Assembly: GCF_004135735.1 (NCBI RefSeq)
Contig: NZ_CP012670.1
Coordinates: 7,828,501 to 7,892,500 of the forward strand
DNA from: Sorangium cellulosum
GTDB lineage: Bacteria > Myxococcota_A > Polyangia > Polyangiales > Polyangiaceae
DNA: 64,000 bases
Direction of reading: 5' to 3'
Shown one piece after another: positions 52,533-64,000 of the stretch. How positions within the stretch are numbered: position 1 is the stretch's first letter; the number at the start of each line of letters is the position of its first letter. Under the pieces are notes generated by a model. The model was given only the letters and a program-made list of their open reading frames with translations. It made no database searches and had not been told where the DNA came from. The position numbers and the translations under genes were made by a program.

Positions 52533-53213
52533 CTACGACGAAGCTTCGGGCTCCGAGTCCACGAGCCCACTTGCCAGAAAGCTCGAGGCCCAAGCGACCA
52601 TGGAGACTGGCGGCTCTCCTTCACCATCCCACCCAGCGACCAGCGCTTCGAGCTCGCGGGTGGCAGCTTCGAGCTCGCGCTTTGCAGCGATGCCGCATGG
52701 AGTTATCGGCGGCTCAAGGAGCACGTGAATTTTCGCGAGTGCCTCGATCAAATGCTCTTTGCGGAGAACTCCATCTGTCTCCACCACGCAGCAACAAGAA
52801 CCGCTCTGCATCTCTGGCATCAGCGTCCGCAAGATGTGGCAGAGCGCCGCGAGCACGGTGAGCACCGCGATGAGCACCTCTGTCAGGTTACTCTCTTCGA
52901 TCCGGACGCCGGGTACCCGCTCGTCAGACGGCGATGGCTCCACCCATGTGTGATAGTCCGTGAACAGGCAATCGTAGAGTCTAACCTCCCCGGGGAGACG
53001 CAGGCCCGGCATCACATCCGGCACGAGCACGGTCCCGATCTCCGGCGGCATGCGTTCGCAACCGAAGGTTGCTTCGATGTCGCCGGAGATCCACTCCGCG
53101 CATGGCTGCTCGTCGGGCAACAAATCGAAGTCAGCATATTCCCTCCTGACCAACCCCACGGGGGTAATATCGATAAACGATGTCGAGCGGCTCACCAATG
53201 CTGCGCTTCATAG
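52533..53213 (-). pseudogene. Internally deleted DVVYR-family gene, long form
   Basis: The start MKRSIGEPLDIVYRYYPRGV at 53213 runs into a stop after about 26 codons. In a shifted frame the sequence resumes at EYADFDLLPDEQPCAEWISG, GCERMPPEIGTVLVPDV and LYDCLFTDYHTWVEPSPSDE. It then continues into the C-terminal helical domain (LIAVLTVLAALCHILRTLMP, LEALVAGWDGEGEPPVSM). About 110 family residues between the two parts are lost. It shows the long-form architecture uninterrupted by an IS. Confidence 0.8.
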
Positions 53214-53433
53214 GCTCACAACCCTGGGGCCGACACATCCATACTGTCCATCCAGCAACACGCAAGCAGCGTGGCGACGCGGACCATTCTTCTGATGACA
53301 GGATTCGACGTCAAACAGAACCTATCCGAGAACACCACCATGGATGTGGGTCGCACCGTCCAGAGCGTGCGCCAGTGCGCCGCCGCCTGCGCGGCTCGCG
53401 CGAGCGCTTGCTCGGTCGTAAGGGGTGGTAGCG

Positions 53434-53507
53434 CTCCGCTCGATGCGCGCGGCGACGCAGGCGCCTCCCCCGTGCCTTTGTTGTTGGCCTCGGCCTTGGC
53501 CATCCTG
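53434..53507 (-). pseudogene. Deleted second copy of the acidic-tail gene (start only)
   Basis: A start MAKAEANNKGTGEAPASP at 53503 matches the beginning of the protein at 35478-36389. Within 25 codons it jumps to sequence that in the first copy lies beyond the gene's 3' end (GCTCGGTCGTAAGGGGTGGT, compare 35369-35388). About 950 bp are deleted. The upstream flank, including 43-bp repeats, is retained to about 53830. Confidence 0.8.
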
Positions 53508-53629
53508 AACGTGTGCCCGCAAGCCGGACGCGCCCGTGAACCTCCGCGCGGCCTGGCTGCTGCCGAAAGCAACACCTGCCGCCTGCTCGGCAGGACCGCC
53601 CCGCACCGCCCCGCTCCGGCGCACAGGTC

Positions 53630-53815
53630 CACCCGCATCCCGGACTGTGAACGCGCGGGCACACGTCGTGTCATTTCGCATGCTCTCCTGTAAACGTCCG
53701 GGCACACGTCGTGTCACTTCGCATGCTCTCCTGTAAACGTCCGGGCACACGTCGTGTCACTTCGCATGCTCTCCTCGTAACGTTCGGGCACACGTCGTGT
53801 CACTCCGCCGGGTGC
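53630..53815. repeat. 43-bp tandem array, second copy
   Basis: Three to four units of GGGCACACGTCGTGTCACTT plus CGCATGCTCTCCTGTAAACGTCC match the array at 36531-36690. Here the core is a perfect palindrome ACACG-T-CGTGT in every unit. The third unit has a small change (CTCCTCGTAACG). From 53816 to 53998 nothing else is recognised. Confidence 0.85.
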
Positions 53816-53998
53816 CGGCACGGCGCGCCCATCCCCAGGCGTCCCCGGGCTTCCTGGCCGCCACCGTCCCGTGCCTTCAGCCCCCCCTGGCGACCTGTCT
53901 CCCCGGGTCGCCGTCGCTGTCCCGGGCGCGCCCCGCGCGCCCTCGACGCGGCCGCCGCGCCTCACCGCGCGGCCCGCTCGAGCCGCCCCGTCAGCCGC

Positions 53999-57541
<3,543 letters not shown>

Positions 57542-57897
57542 GGCGCAAGTATCGATGTGCGAATCTTCGCGGTCCAGGCGACCAGGGCGCGCGCGGGCAG
57601 CGCTGCGCGGGCGCACCGCCCGCGCAGGATCACGAGAATACCCATCCAGCGGCGCCGCTACGAGCCTCGAAGCTCCGGGCGGGGCGGCCGGCCGCCGCGC
57701 GCGGGCCGGGCGCCGCGCGGCCCATCGTGTGGGCGCCGCGCGCACGGGCGCCCGCGGGACGGCGCGCCCCCCGGCGCTCCCGGTCCTCCCCGCGCATCCG
57801 CCGCGCGGCGTCGCCGCGGGGAGCGTGCCTGTCGCCCGTGGCCCACGGCGGGCATCGGGGCGGCGGCGCGCTGCGCCCGCGCGCCGCCGCGGGGCCC
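57542..57897. other. 356-bp GC-rich intergenic region
   Basis: It lies between the start of the kinase gene and the end of the upstream DUF2934 gene, both on the minus strand. It is extremely GC-rich with many GCGC/CCGC runs, including possible stems. No gene, RNA or clear promoter was identified; it presumably holds the kinase promoter. Confidence 0.4.
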
Positions 57898-58236
57898 TCA
57901 GCTCGCGAGGCGCTCGAGCCGCGCGTCGACCTCGCGCTCGGCCCTCAGCCAGTCCTCCACGGGGTTGTTCCGGAAGCCGGCCCTCTCCGCATATCCGTAG
58001 GCCACGCTGGCGATCATGCGGTGCCGCTCCTCGCGCGACACGCGCGGCGGCGGGGGCGCGATCTTCGGCGAGACCGCGCGCGCGACCTCGCGCCCCGCGG
58101 CCGGAGAGGGCGCCTCGACGGCAAAGGGGGCAACGGCCCCGCGATCCTTCGGCGCCGCCGAGGCGACCGGGGCAGCGAGCGGGCTCCGGGCCTTCGTGGT
58201 CTTCGTGCGGGCCGGGGTCTTGCGCTTCGAGCTCAT
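57898..58236 (-). CDS. DUF2934 domain protein
   Basis: A 112-residue protein with a basic, Pro/Ala-rich N-terminal half (KRKTPARTKTTKARSP) and a C-terminal DUF2934 motif of about 40 residues: REERHRMIASVAYGYAERAG, then NNPVEDWLRAEREVDARL. The AAGGAGA site upstream supports the ATG at 58236. DUF2934 is a small helical domain of unknown function found in many soil bacteria, and the basic tail suggests nucleic acid binding. The 269-bp gap upstream (58237-58505) shows no gene. Confidence 0.82.
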   Translation of the reverse strand: MSSKRKTPARTKTTKARSPLAAPVASAAPKDRGAVAPFAVEAPSPAAGREVARAVSPKIAPPPPRVSREERHRMIASVAYGYAERAGFRNNPVEDWLRAEREVDARLERLAS

Positions 58237-58505
58237 CTCGTCGTCTCTCCTTTCGGGTACACGGCTCGACTAACCCAGATCCGCGCGCACGACCAAATTT
58301 CGAGCGAGGGGCGACTCGACGCTCCGTCGCCACAGCGCCGCATCTCCCCGGCGCTCCGCCGGGATATCCTCTCCGCCGCAGCGTGGCTCGCGGTGAGGTC
58401 GATGTCGCTGACCGGGTGAGATCCTCCGGCGACTGGCATCCATCGTCCGTCATCGCGGCGCCGATCACCCCCCTGCGCTCAAGACAGCATGGCGGCGTGG
58501 CGCCA

Positions 58506-59528
58506 TCAGGACGCGACGCGCACGAGCAGCTTGCCGAAATTCTTGCCCTTGAGCAGCCCGATGAACGCCTCGGGCGCGCTCTCGAGCCCGTCGACGATGT
58601 CCTCGCGGTACCGGAGGCGGCCCTCCTGGATCCAGCGGCTCGTGACGCGGAGGAACTCGGGGAACTGCTCGGCGAAGTCGCTGACGATGAAGCCGCGCAG
58701 CGTCAGGCGATTCGTGAGCACGAGCTGCATGAGGCCCGGGAGCCGATCGGGGCCGGGCGGGGGCGCGGCGTCGTTGTAATGGGCGATGAGGCCGCAGACC
58801 GGCACCCGGGCAAAGGGGTTCAGGAGCGGCAGCACCGCGTCGAGCACGGCGCCTCCGACGTTCTCGAAATACACGTCGATGCCGGCCGGGCAGGCGTCCT
58901 TCAGGCGCTCGGCCAGGTCGGGGCGGTGGTGGTCGACGCAGGCGTCGAATCCGAGCTCGTTCACCACGTGCTCGCACTTGCGCTGCCCGCCGGCGATGCC
59001 GACCGCCCGGCACCCCTTGATCTTGGCGATCTGCCCCACGACCGAGCCCACCGCCCCGGAGGCCGCGGCGACCACCACGGTCTCGCCCGGCCTCGGCTGA
59101 CCCAGGTTGAGCAGCCCGGTGTACGCCGTCATGCCCGGCATCCCCAGCACCCCGAGCGCGGTCGACACCGGGCCCAGCGCGGGATCCACCTTGCGCAGGC
59201 CGCCGCCGTCGGAGATCGCGTACGCCTGCCAGCCGGTCTGCCCCTCGACGAGGTCGCCCGGCGACAGGCCCGCGACGCTGGACTGGAGCACCTCGCTGAC
59301 GGTGCCCCCCACCATCACCTCGCCGATCTCGAGCGGCGGCGCGTACGACTTGCCGGCCCTCATGCGGCCGCGCATGTACGGGTCGAGCGAGAGGTAGAGC
59401 GTGCGGAGCAGCGCGCGGCCCGCGCCGGGCGCGGGGAGCTCCTCCTCGACCAGCTTGAAGTCCGACGGCCTGGGCTCGCCGACCGGCCGGGCGGCGAGGA
59501 CGATCTTGCGGTTGCGCAGTGGGCTCAT
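58506..59528 (-). CDS. NADPH-dependent 2-alkenal/curcumin reductase-like MDR protein
   Basis: A 340-residue medium-chain reductase without zinc ligands. N-terminal domain LYLSLDPYMRGRMRAGKSYA is typical for CurA/leukotriene B4 dehydrogenases; GMTAYTGLLNLGQPRPGETV and VVVAAASGAVGSVVGQIAKI form the NADP-binding Rossmann start, GGQRKCEHVVNELGFDACVD the cofactor 2'-phosphate region, and DVYFENVGG a conserved loop. ATG 59528 begins SPLRNRKIVLAARPVG. It reduces alpha,beta-unsaturated carbonyls with NADPH. It stands alone, divergent from the small membrane protein gene. Confidence 0.92.
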   Translation of the reverse strand: MSPLRNRKIVLAARPVGEPRPSDFKLVEEELPAPGAGRALLRTLYLSLDPYMRGRMRAGKSYAPPLEIGEVMVGGTVSEVLQSSVAGLSPGDLVEGQTGWQAYAISDGGGLRKVDPALGPVSTALGVLGMPGMTAYTGLLNLGQPRPGETVVVAAASGAVGSVVGQIAKIKGCRAVGIAGGQRKCEHVVNELGFDACVDHHRPDLAERLKDACPAGIDVYFENVGGAVLDAVLPLLNPFARVPVCGLIAHYNDAAPPPGPDRLPGLMQLVLTNRLTLRGFIVSDFAEQFPEFLRVTSRWIQEGRLRYREDIVDGLESAPEAFIGLLKGKNFGKLLVRVAS

Positions 59529-59694
59529 GGTCCGCTGGATCCTGCGCGATCGGGGCCCGTTTTCCAGGGGGATCGGCGGCGGGCAGGGCTCCGCGGCACA
59601 GCCCGCCTCGGCCGGCGGCCGGGCCCGGTGAGGGAGCTCGGCCGCGATGGCCGGTTGAGGTCCGCTGCCTGAAAGGGTATGTCGAGGCGGCACG

Positions 59695-60180
59695 ATGGAG
59701 CCGCTCCCCGCGATCCGGTTGCCCGACGCGCTCCGCGACCCGCCCCCGCGTCGCTGGGCGGCCCTGTGGCACGCGCGGCACCAGCTCGCCGGCCTCGGGG
59801 CCGGGTTGCTCTTCTGGGGCGGGCTCCTCGTGGCGAGCTCGCTGTTCCTGCACATCGACGCCATCGCGATGGCGTTCTGGTTCTCGCTGGCCGCCGCGCC
59901 GCTCCTGCTGCTGTACCAGGGGCTCGGCTGCTACGCCGCCTGCCAGGTCGCGCTGCGCGGCGCCCCCTCGGCCGCCCAGGTGTACGAGGGCGTCGTGGTG
60001 ACGAGGTTCACGACGGTGAAGATATGGCACGTCGTCGTCTCCGGCGAGCACGTGCGGATTCGCGCCGATGCGCCGCTCGTCAAGAGCATGGTCGTCCTCG
60101 TCACGCCCGAGACGCGGAGAGGGAAGCGCAGGATCGGCGTGTATCATCCCAAGGTGGGTATCTGCACATCGATGGTCTGA
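59695..60180 (+). CDS. Hypothetical membrane protein
   Basis: A 161-residue protein with two adjacent membrane spans at about 30-90 (GLGAGLLFWGGLLVASSLFL, IAMAFWFSLAAAPLLLLY) and a soluble C-terminal part (TTVKIWHVVVSGEHVRIRAD, RRGKRRIGVYHPKVGICTS). The ribosome site is weak. No family recognised. It faces away from the reductase gene and is followed by a long gene-free stretch. Confidence 0.6.
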   Translation: MEPLPAIRLPDALRDPPPRRWAALWHARHQLAGLGAGLLFWGGLLVASSLFLHIDAIAMAFWFSLAAAPLLLLYQGLGCYAACQVALRGAPSAAQVYEGVVVTRFTTVKIWHVVVSGEHVRIRADAPLVKSMVVLVTPETRRGKRRIGVYHPKVGICTSMV

Positions 60181-60343
60181 TCGGAGGCGCTCTCCTGCCC
60201 TCCCGGCCGAGCGGGCCGCCCCGCTGAACGCACCCGCCAGCCTCCCGGGCGCCTCGTCGCCGACGCGCGCGCTTGACGCGGAACGGCGCGCGCCGCCTCC
60301 CGCGGTCGGACCTCGCGTGAGCGGTCCTGCCGCGATGTCGCCG

Positions 60344-60392
60344 GTGTTACCGATCGTAGCGCGACACTCCGGTGTGTTACCGATCGTAACGC
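60344..60392. promoter_or_regulatory. Paired 20-bp direct repeats, possible operator
   Basis: GTGTTACCGATCGTAGCGCG at 60344 recurs as GTGTTACCGATCGTAACGCG at 60373, a 29-bp spacing, close to three helical turns. The centre CGATCG is palindromic. The pair lies in the 475-bp gap before the SGNH esterase gene at 60656; the rest of the gap shows no gene. Confidence 0.45.
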
Positions 60393-60655
60393 GGCCTCTT
60401 CGGGCGATCCCCCCCTGGCGCGGTCTCCAGGCGACGAAACGAGTAGTCCCTCGATCCCTCGCATGTTAAGGGGATTCACTCGTCAACGAGCGTGTTCGCC
60501 AACACGGAGCGTCACTCTTGACAAGGCCAAGTGGATCGATGGGGATATCCCGACCTTGAGCCCGATGGGCTGAGGGAGCAGAGGGCCTGAGGTCGCTGCG
60601 CCGCGGGATGGCTCGATCGATCACGAACGAAGCAACCTCACGAGCGTATAGGACC

Positions 60656-62062
60656 ATGAGAAAAACTCTTTGGGCTCTGCTGTTCTTGTTGATCCCGGCT
60701 TGCGGCGACGACTCCTCCGACGCCACGACGTCGAGCGGCACGACGGGCACGGGCGGCGCGACGACGACCTCCGGCACCGCGGGCGGCGGGGGCACGTCGG
60801 ATGGCGGCGGCGGCTCGTCCTCCGGCGAAGGAGGCGCGGACGGCACCGGCGGCAACCAGGGCGGCGCGGACGGAACCGGCGGAACGGACGTGTCCAGCGG
60901 CACCGCGGGCGGGGGCGGCGCCGGCGGCGAGGCCGAGGCGCACTGGGTCGGGACCTGGACGACCGGCCCGCAGCTGACCGAGCCCCACAACAATCCGCCT
61001 GAGCCGGGCCTCACCAACAACACGCTGCGCCAGGTGGTTTACACCTCGATCGGGGGCAGCTCCGTGCGGCTCTTGCTGTCGAACGAGTTCGGCAACGGGC
61101 CGGTGACCATGGAGGCCGTCCACATCGCGGATTCGACGACCGCGGACGGCATCCAGGTGGAGACCGACACGGCGCTGACCTTCGCGGGAGAGCCGTCCGT
61201 GACCATCCCGAAGGGCGAGACCGTCTTCTCCGATCCGGTCGACTATGCCGTCAAGCCCCTCACCAAGCTCGCGGTGACCATCAAGTTCGGCGCCGTGCCG
61301 AGCGAGATCACCGGGCACCCGGGCTCGCGGACCAACTCGTACCTGCAGACCGGTAACGGGGTCTCGTCAGCGACGCTGTCGTCGCCGGTGGCGACCGCTC
61401 ACTGGTACTACATCACCGGCCTCGACGTCGCGGCGGATCCCTCGGCCGGGGCGGTCGTCATCCTGGGCGACTCGATCACCGACGGTCGCGGCTCGATCAC
61501 GGACGAGAACACCCGCTGGCCGGACTACCTGTCCCGGCGGCTGCGCGCCAACGAGGCGACCGCCAACGTGGCCGTGCTGAACCTGGGGATCGGCGGGAAC
61601 AACGTGCTCACCGGAGGGCTCGGGCCGACCGCCCTGGAGCGCTTCGACCGCGACGTCCTGGGCCAGCGCGGGGCGCGCTGGCTCATCGTGTACGAGGGCG
61701 TGAACGACATCGGCACCAGCTCGGATCCGAACGTCGCCGACCGCCTGATCGAGGCCTATGAGACCTTCATCGACAAGGCGCACGACAAGGGGATGAAGGC
61801 CTACGGGGTGCCGATCCTGCCGTTCAACGGCAACGGCTATTACAGCCCCGAGCACGAGGCGGCTCGTCAGAAGGTCAACGAGTGGATCCGCACGAGCAAC
61901 CAGTACGACGCGGTCATCGATCTGGACGCCGCGGTGCGCGACCCCGACGACCCGAGCAGGCTGCGCGAAGAGTTCCTGTTCGAGAACGACTGGCTGCACC
62001 TGAACTCGAAGGGCTACGAGACGATGGCGGGCGCCGTCGACCTCAAGCTGTTCACCGAGTAG
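60656..62062 (+). CDS. SGNH/GDSL-type esterase, lipoprotein
   Basis: A 468-residue lipoprotein. ATG 60656 starts a signal ending IPAC (Cys about 17). A Thr/Ser/Gly linker of about 80 residues follows (GTTGTGGATTTSGTAGGGG), a typical myxobacterial spacer. A beta-rich domain (WVGTWTTGPQLTEPHNNP, SSVRLLLSNEFGNGPVTMEA) leads into the SGNH hydrolase: VVILGDSITDGRGSITD with the Ser, NLGIGGNNVL with Gly and Asn, YEGVNDIGT, and the catalytic Asp-His in ENDWLHLNSKG. It probably removes acyl groups from polysaccharides at the cell surface. Confidence 0.9.
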   Translation: MRKTLWALLFLLIPACGDDSSDATTSSGTTGTGGATTTSGTAGGGGTSDGGGGSSSGEGGADGTGGNQGGADGTGGTDVSSGTAGGGGAGGEAEAHWVGTWTTGPQLTEPHNNPPEPGLTNNTLRQVVYTSIGGSSVRLLLSNEFGNGPVTMEAVHIADSTTADGIQVETDTALTFAGEPSVTIPKGETVFSDPVDYAVKPLTKLAVTIKFGAVPSEITGHPGSRTNSYLQTGNGVSSATLSSPVATAHWYYITGLDVAADPSAGAVVILGDSITDGRGSITDENTRWPDYLSRRLRANEATANVAVLNLGIGGNNVLTGGLGPTALERFDRDVLGQRGARWLIVYEGVNDIGTSSDPNVADRLIEAYETFIDKAHDKGMKAYGVPILPFNGNGYYSPEHEAARQKVNEWIRTSNQYDAVIDLDAAVRDPDDPSRLREEFLFENDWLHLNSKGYETMAGAVDLKLFTE

Positions 62063-62246
62063 CGTCGCGAGGAGCTCGCGGCGCCGACGGACACGGTCGT
62101 CCCGAGGCGCCGCGAGCGCGCGCCGGCGCTCGCCTCCAGCCGGCGCTGTGACTCCCTCTCTGACAGGATGAGACGGCGCCCGTCCCGTGAATCGGGGCGG
62201 GCGGCGACGGAACGGGGCCCTGGACGAGCCCCCCGGGCGTCCGCCC

Positions 62247-63284
62247 TCAGACCGCCGACTTGAGGAGCCGCAGCCGCTTCTCCGCCTGGCCCCGCTCGCT
62301 CAGCCGGAGCTCCGAGGCGGCGGGCGCGCGGCGCCGCACCGGCTGGTGCAGCCGGGCGCTCGCCAGGATGGCCTCGCACAGGTCGCCGAACTCGTAGCCT
62401 GACGCCGCCGCGATCTTCGGCAGCAGGCTCGTCGGCGTCATGCCCGGCAGGGTGTTCACCTCGAGCACATACTCGTTCTCTCCGCCCGTCACGAGCAGAT
62501 CCACGCGCACCGCGCCGGTGCAGCCGAGCGCCTGGGCCGCGCGCTCCGCCAGGTTGAGCACCCCGCGGTACCGGGTCGGCGGGAGGCGCGCCGGCATGTG
62601 GTACTCGGTCATGCCCGGCGTGTACTTCGCCTCGTAATCATAGAGGCCCTTCTTCGGGACGATCTCGATGGCGCCGAGGACCTTGCCGTCCAGGATCCCC
62701 ACGTTGACCTCGGTCCCCGCCACGAACCGCTCCACGATCACGGCGTCGTCGAACTCGAACGCGAGCGCGAGCGCGGCCCCGAGCTCCTCGAGCGACGCGG
62801 CCTTGGTCACGCCGAGGCTCGACCCCTCGCCGCGCGGCTTGACGATGACCGGGAACCCGAACGAGCCGTGGATCGACTCGAGATCATCCAGGTCCTGGCG
62901 CGCGTCCACCGTGTAGTAGGGCGGCGTCGGCACGTTGTGCAGGCGGAACATCTCCTTCGCCTTGAGCTTGTCCATCGCGAGGGCGCTCGCGAGCACGCTC
63001 GACCCGGTGTACGGGATCTGCGCGAGCTCCAGGACGCCTTGCACGCAGCCGTCCTCGCCGAGCCGGCCGTGCAGGGCCAGGAACGCCGCGTCGAGCCGCG
63101 CGCGCTGCAGCGTGGCGCAGAGCTCCGTGCCGAACCGGTCCCCGAGCGTGATCCGGACGACATCGTGCCCGCGCGCCTCCAGCGCCTCGGCGACGGCCGC
63201 CCCCGAGCGCAGGGACACCTCGCGCTCCCCCGACGAGCCGCCCATCACGACGCCGACCCGCCTCCGGACTTGCCGCTCCACCAT
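62247..63284 (-). CDS. ddl: D-alanine--D-alanine ligase
   Basis: A 345-residue ATP-grasp enzyme. Landmarks: VMGGSSGEREVSLRSGAAVA at the N-terminus, FLALHGRLGEDGCVQGVLEL, IPYTGSSVLASALAMDKLKA, VIVKPRGEGSSLGVTKA in the ATP-grasp domain, GIDGK-like loop GILDGKVLGAIEIVPKKGLY, then YEAKYTPGMTEYHMPA and the C-terminal metal site VLEVNTLPGMTPTSLLPKIA. GGAGG precedes ATG 63284. It makes the D-Ala-D-Ala dipeptide for peptidoglycan in the cytoplasm. The 30-residue basic tail after the core is longer than usual. No other murein genes are adjacent. Confidence 0.95.
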   Translation of the reverse strand: MVERQVRRRVGVVMGGSSGEREVSLRSGAAVAEALEARGHDVVRITLGDRFGTELCATLQRARLDAAFLALHGRLGEDGCVQGVLELAQIPYTGSSVLASALAMDKLKAKEMFRLHNVPTPPYYTVDARQDLDDLESIHGSFGFPVIVKPRGEGSSLGVTKAASLEELGAALALAFEFDDAVIVERFVAGTEVNVGILDGKVLGAIEIVPKKGLYDYEAKYTPGMTEYHMPARLPPTRYRGVLNLAERAAQALGCTGAVRVDLLVTGGENEYVLEVNTLPGMTPTSLLPKIAAASGYEFGDLCEAILASARLHQPVRRRAPAASELRLSERGQAEKRLRLLKSAV

Positions 63285-63611
63285 CGAAGAACCTCCGTCG
63301 CCTTACCCGTGCGAACACCAACACCACGCCAGCGCCTTCCCGGTACAGCCAAGCTGCCAGAGAGGTGCTGCGCAAAAACCAGGCCAGCTGCTTTCGAGGC
63401 CACAAACCGCGGCGGCCCTGCAGCGGAGGGCGGTATTCCTGAAGCTGAGGTTGAGGAAAACTGCGCCCGCCCGCCGTGTTCACCTGCCCACGGCGCGCTG
63501 ACCGCCAACCCGGTATCAAGGCCGGCGGCGGAGGTCAACTAAACGGAGCGAACGTGCCGTCCGGGGTGGACGCGGCCGGCCCCCCCGTGGACCGCCCCGC
63601 GACGCCGGACA
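63285..63611. other. 327-bp intergenic region upstream of ddl
   Basis: It separates the ddl start from the end of the CheY-like gene, both minus strand. On the minus strand TTGACC (63534-63539) followed about 17 bases on by TACCGG/ATACCG could be a sigma-70-type promoter for ddl. No gene is seen. Confidence 0.35.
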
Positions 63612-63989
63612 TCAGGGCTCGCCGGCGAGCTTCTTCACCGCGGCGAGCAGCAGGTCGGGCTTGAACGGCTTGATGATCCAGCCCTTTGCGCCGGCCTTCC
63701 GGGCCTTCTCGATGAGCTCGGGCTGCCCCTCGGTGGTGAGCATGAGGATCGGCAGGCCGGACGCGAGGTCCTTCTCCCGCAGGCTCTCCAGCATCTCGAT
63801 GCCGTTCATCACCGGCATGTTCACGTCCGCGATGATCATGGCCAGATCGTCCTTGTGGGCGGCGACCGCGGCGACCGCGTCCCGGCCGTTGTCCGCCTCC
63901 ACGATGCCATACCCCGCGCCCGACAGGAGGATACCGACCTGCTGGCGGACCGTGTTCGAGTCCTCGACGAGAAGAATCTTCTTGGCCAT
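63612..63989 (-). CDS. CheY-like single-domain response regulator
   Basis: A 125-residue receiver domain starting MAKKILLVEDSNTVRQQVG. The acidic pocket is E9/D10, phospho-acceptor D55 in MIIADVNMPVMNG, the Thr in LMLTTEGQPEL and K107 in GWIIKPFKPD, all canonical. VNMP instead of VQMP and the T-T pair are typical of chemotaxis-type receivers. There is no output domain, so it acts by protein contact, for example on a motility or kinase complex. No chemotaxis genes are within the window. Confidence 0.92.
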   Translation of the reverse strand: MAKKILLVEDSNTVRQQVGILLSGAGYGIVEADNGRDAVAAVAAHKDDLAMIIADVNMPVMNGIEMLESLREKDLASGLPILMLTTEGQPELIEKARKAGAKGWIIKPFKPDLLLAAVKKLAGEP

Positions 63990-64000
63990 CTATCGTGTCT

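Overview
The window looks like chromosomal DNA of a myxobacterium, most likely of the Sorangium/Polyangium group. The base composition is very GC-rich. There is a 1180-residue Ser/Thr kinase fused to an ATPase module, a DUF1592/DUF1552 pair, a receiver-PAS-histidine kinase protein, and several lipoproteins with Ser/Gly-rich linkers behind the lipobox. No rRNA, tRNA or CRISPR array was seen. The species assignment is inference from gene content.

Region 1 (1-9180): three consecutive, overlapping proton-antiporter-type membrane subunits (the first cut by the window edge), then a convergent secreted PL3-type pectate lyase, then a DUF1592 lipoprotein plus a Tat-exported DUF1552 partner. Region 2 (9181-17515, minus strand): a tightly packed seven-gene glycan operon (HD-like protein, CgeB-type and GT4-type glycosyltransferases, sugar nucleotidyltransferase, methyltransferase, PIG-L deacetylase and a glycosidase-like TIM barrel that appears circularly permuted). 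Upstream of it lies a phosphoribosyltransferase-like protein with a long C-terminal extension. Region 3 (17754-25504): sensor kinase, repeat-rich small ORFs, YqgE, a PTPS/QueD homologue, an XPB helicase coupled to a Bax1 (DUF790) nuclease, and an EF-hand protein whose 3' end looks frameshifted.

Region 4 (25512-36700) is a patchwork of accessory modules, several of visibly lower GC: a split HipA-type kinase system with a HIRAN domain, a VapBC module lying between two copies of the 3' end of a CehA-type gene, CorA, a Pro/Ala-repeat membrane protein, an AbiJ-NTD3-like nuclease (probable phage defence), a frameshifted DNA-binding gene and an acidic-tailed protein preceded by a 43-bp tandem array. 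Region 5 (36936-43230) holds an ECF sigma factor with a membrane anchor, divergent from a PEGA-domain protein and two large glycine-rich lipoproteins.

Region 6 (42650-53800) is the most unusual part. A segment made of the glycine-rich protein tail plus a convergent three-gene operon (outer-membrane-like protein, lipoprotein, cytoplasmic protein, all joined by ATGA overlaps) is present as two intact units and one decayed unit. The last unit was interrupted by an IS3-family element whose removal restores the reading frame. The unit resembles in layout a lipoprotein toxin/immunity module such as SitBAI of Myxococcus, but the function is unproven. The array ends at a deleted second copy of the acidic gene and its 43-bp repeats. 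Region 7 (53999-63989) returns to ordinary genes: the kinase-ATPase, DUF2934, a CurA-type reductase, an SGNH esterase lipoprotein, D-Ala-D-Ala ligase and a CheY-like regulator.
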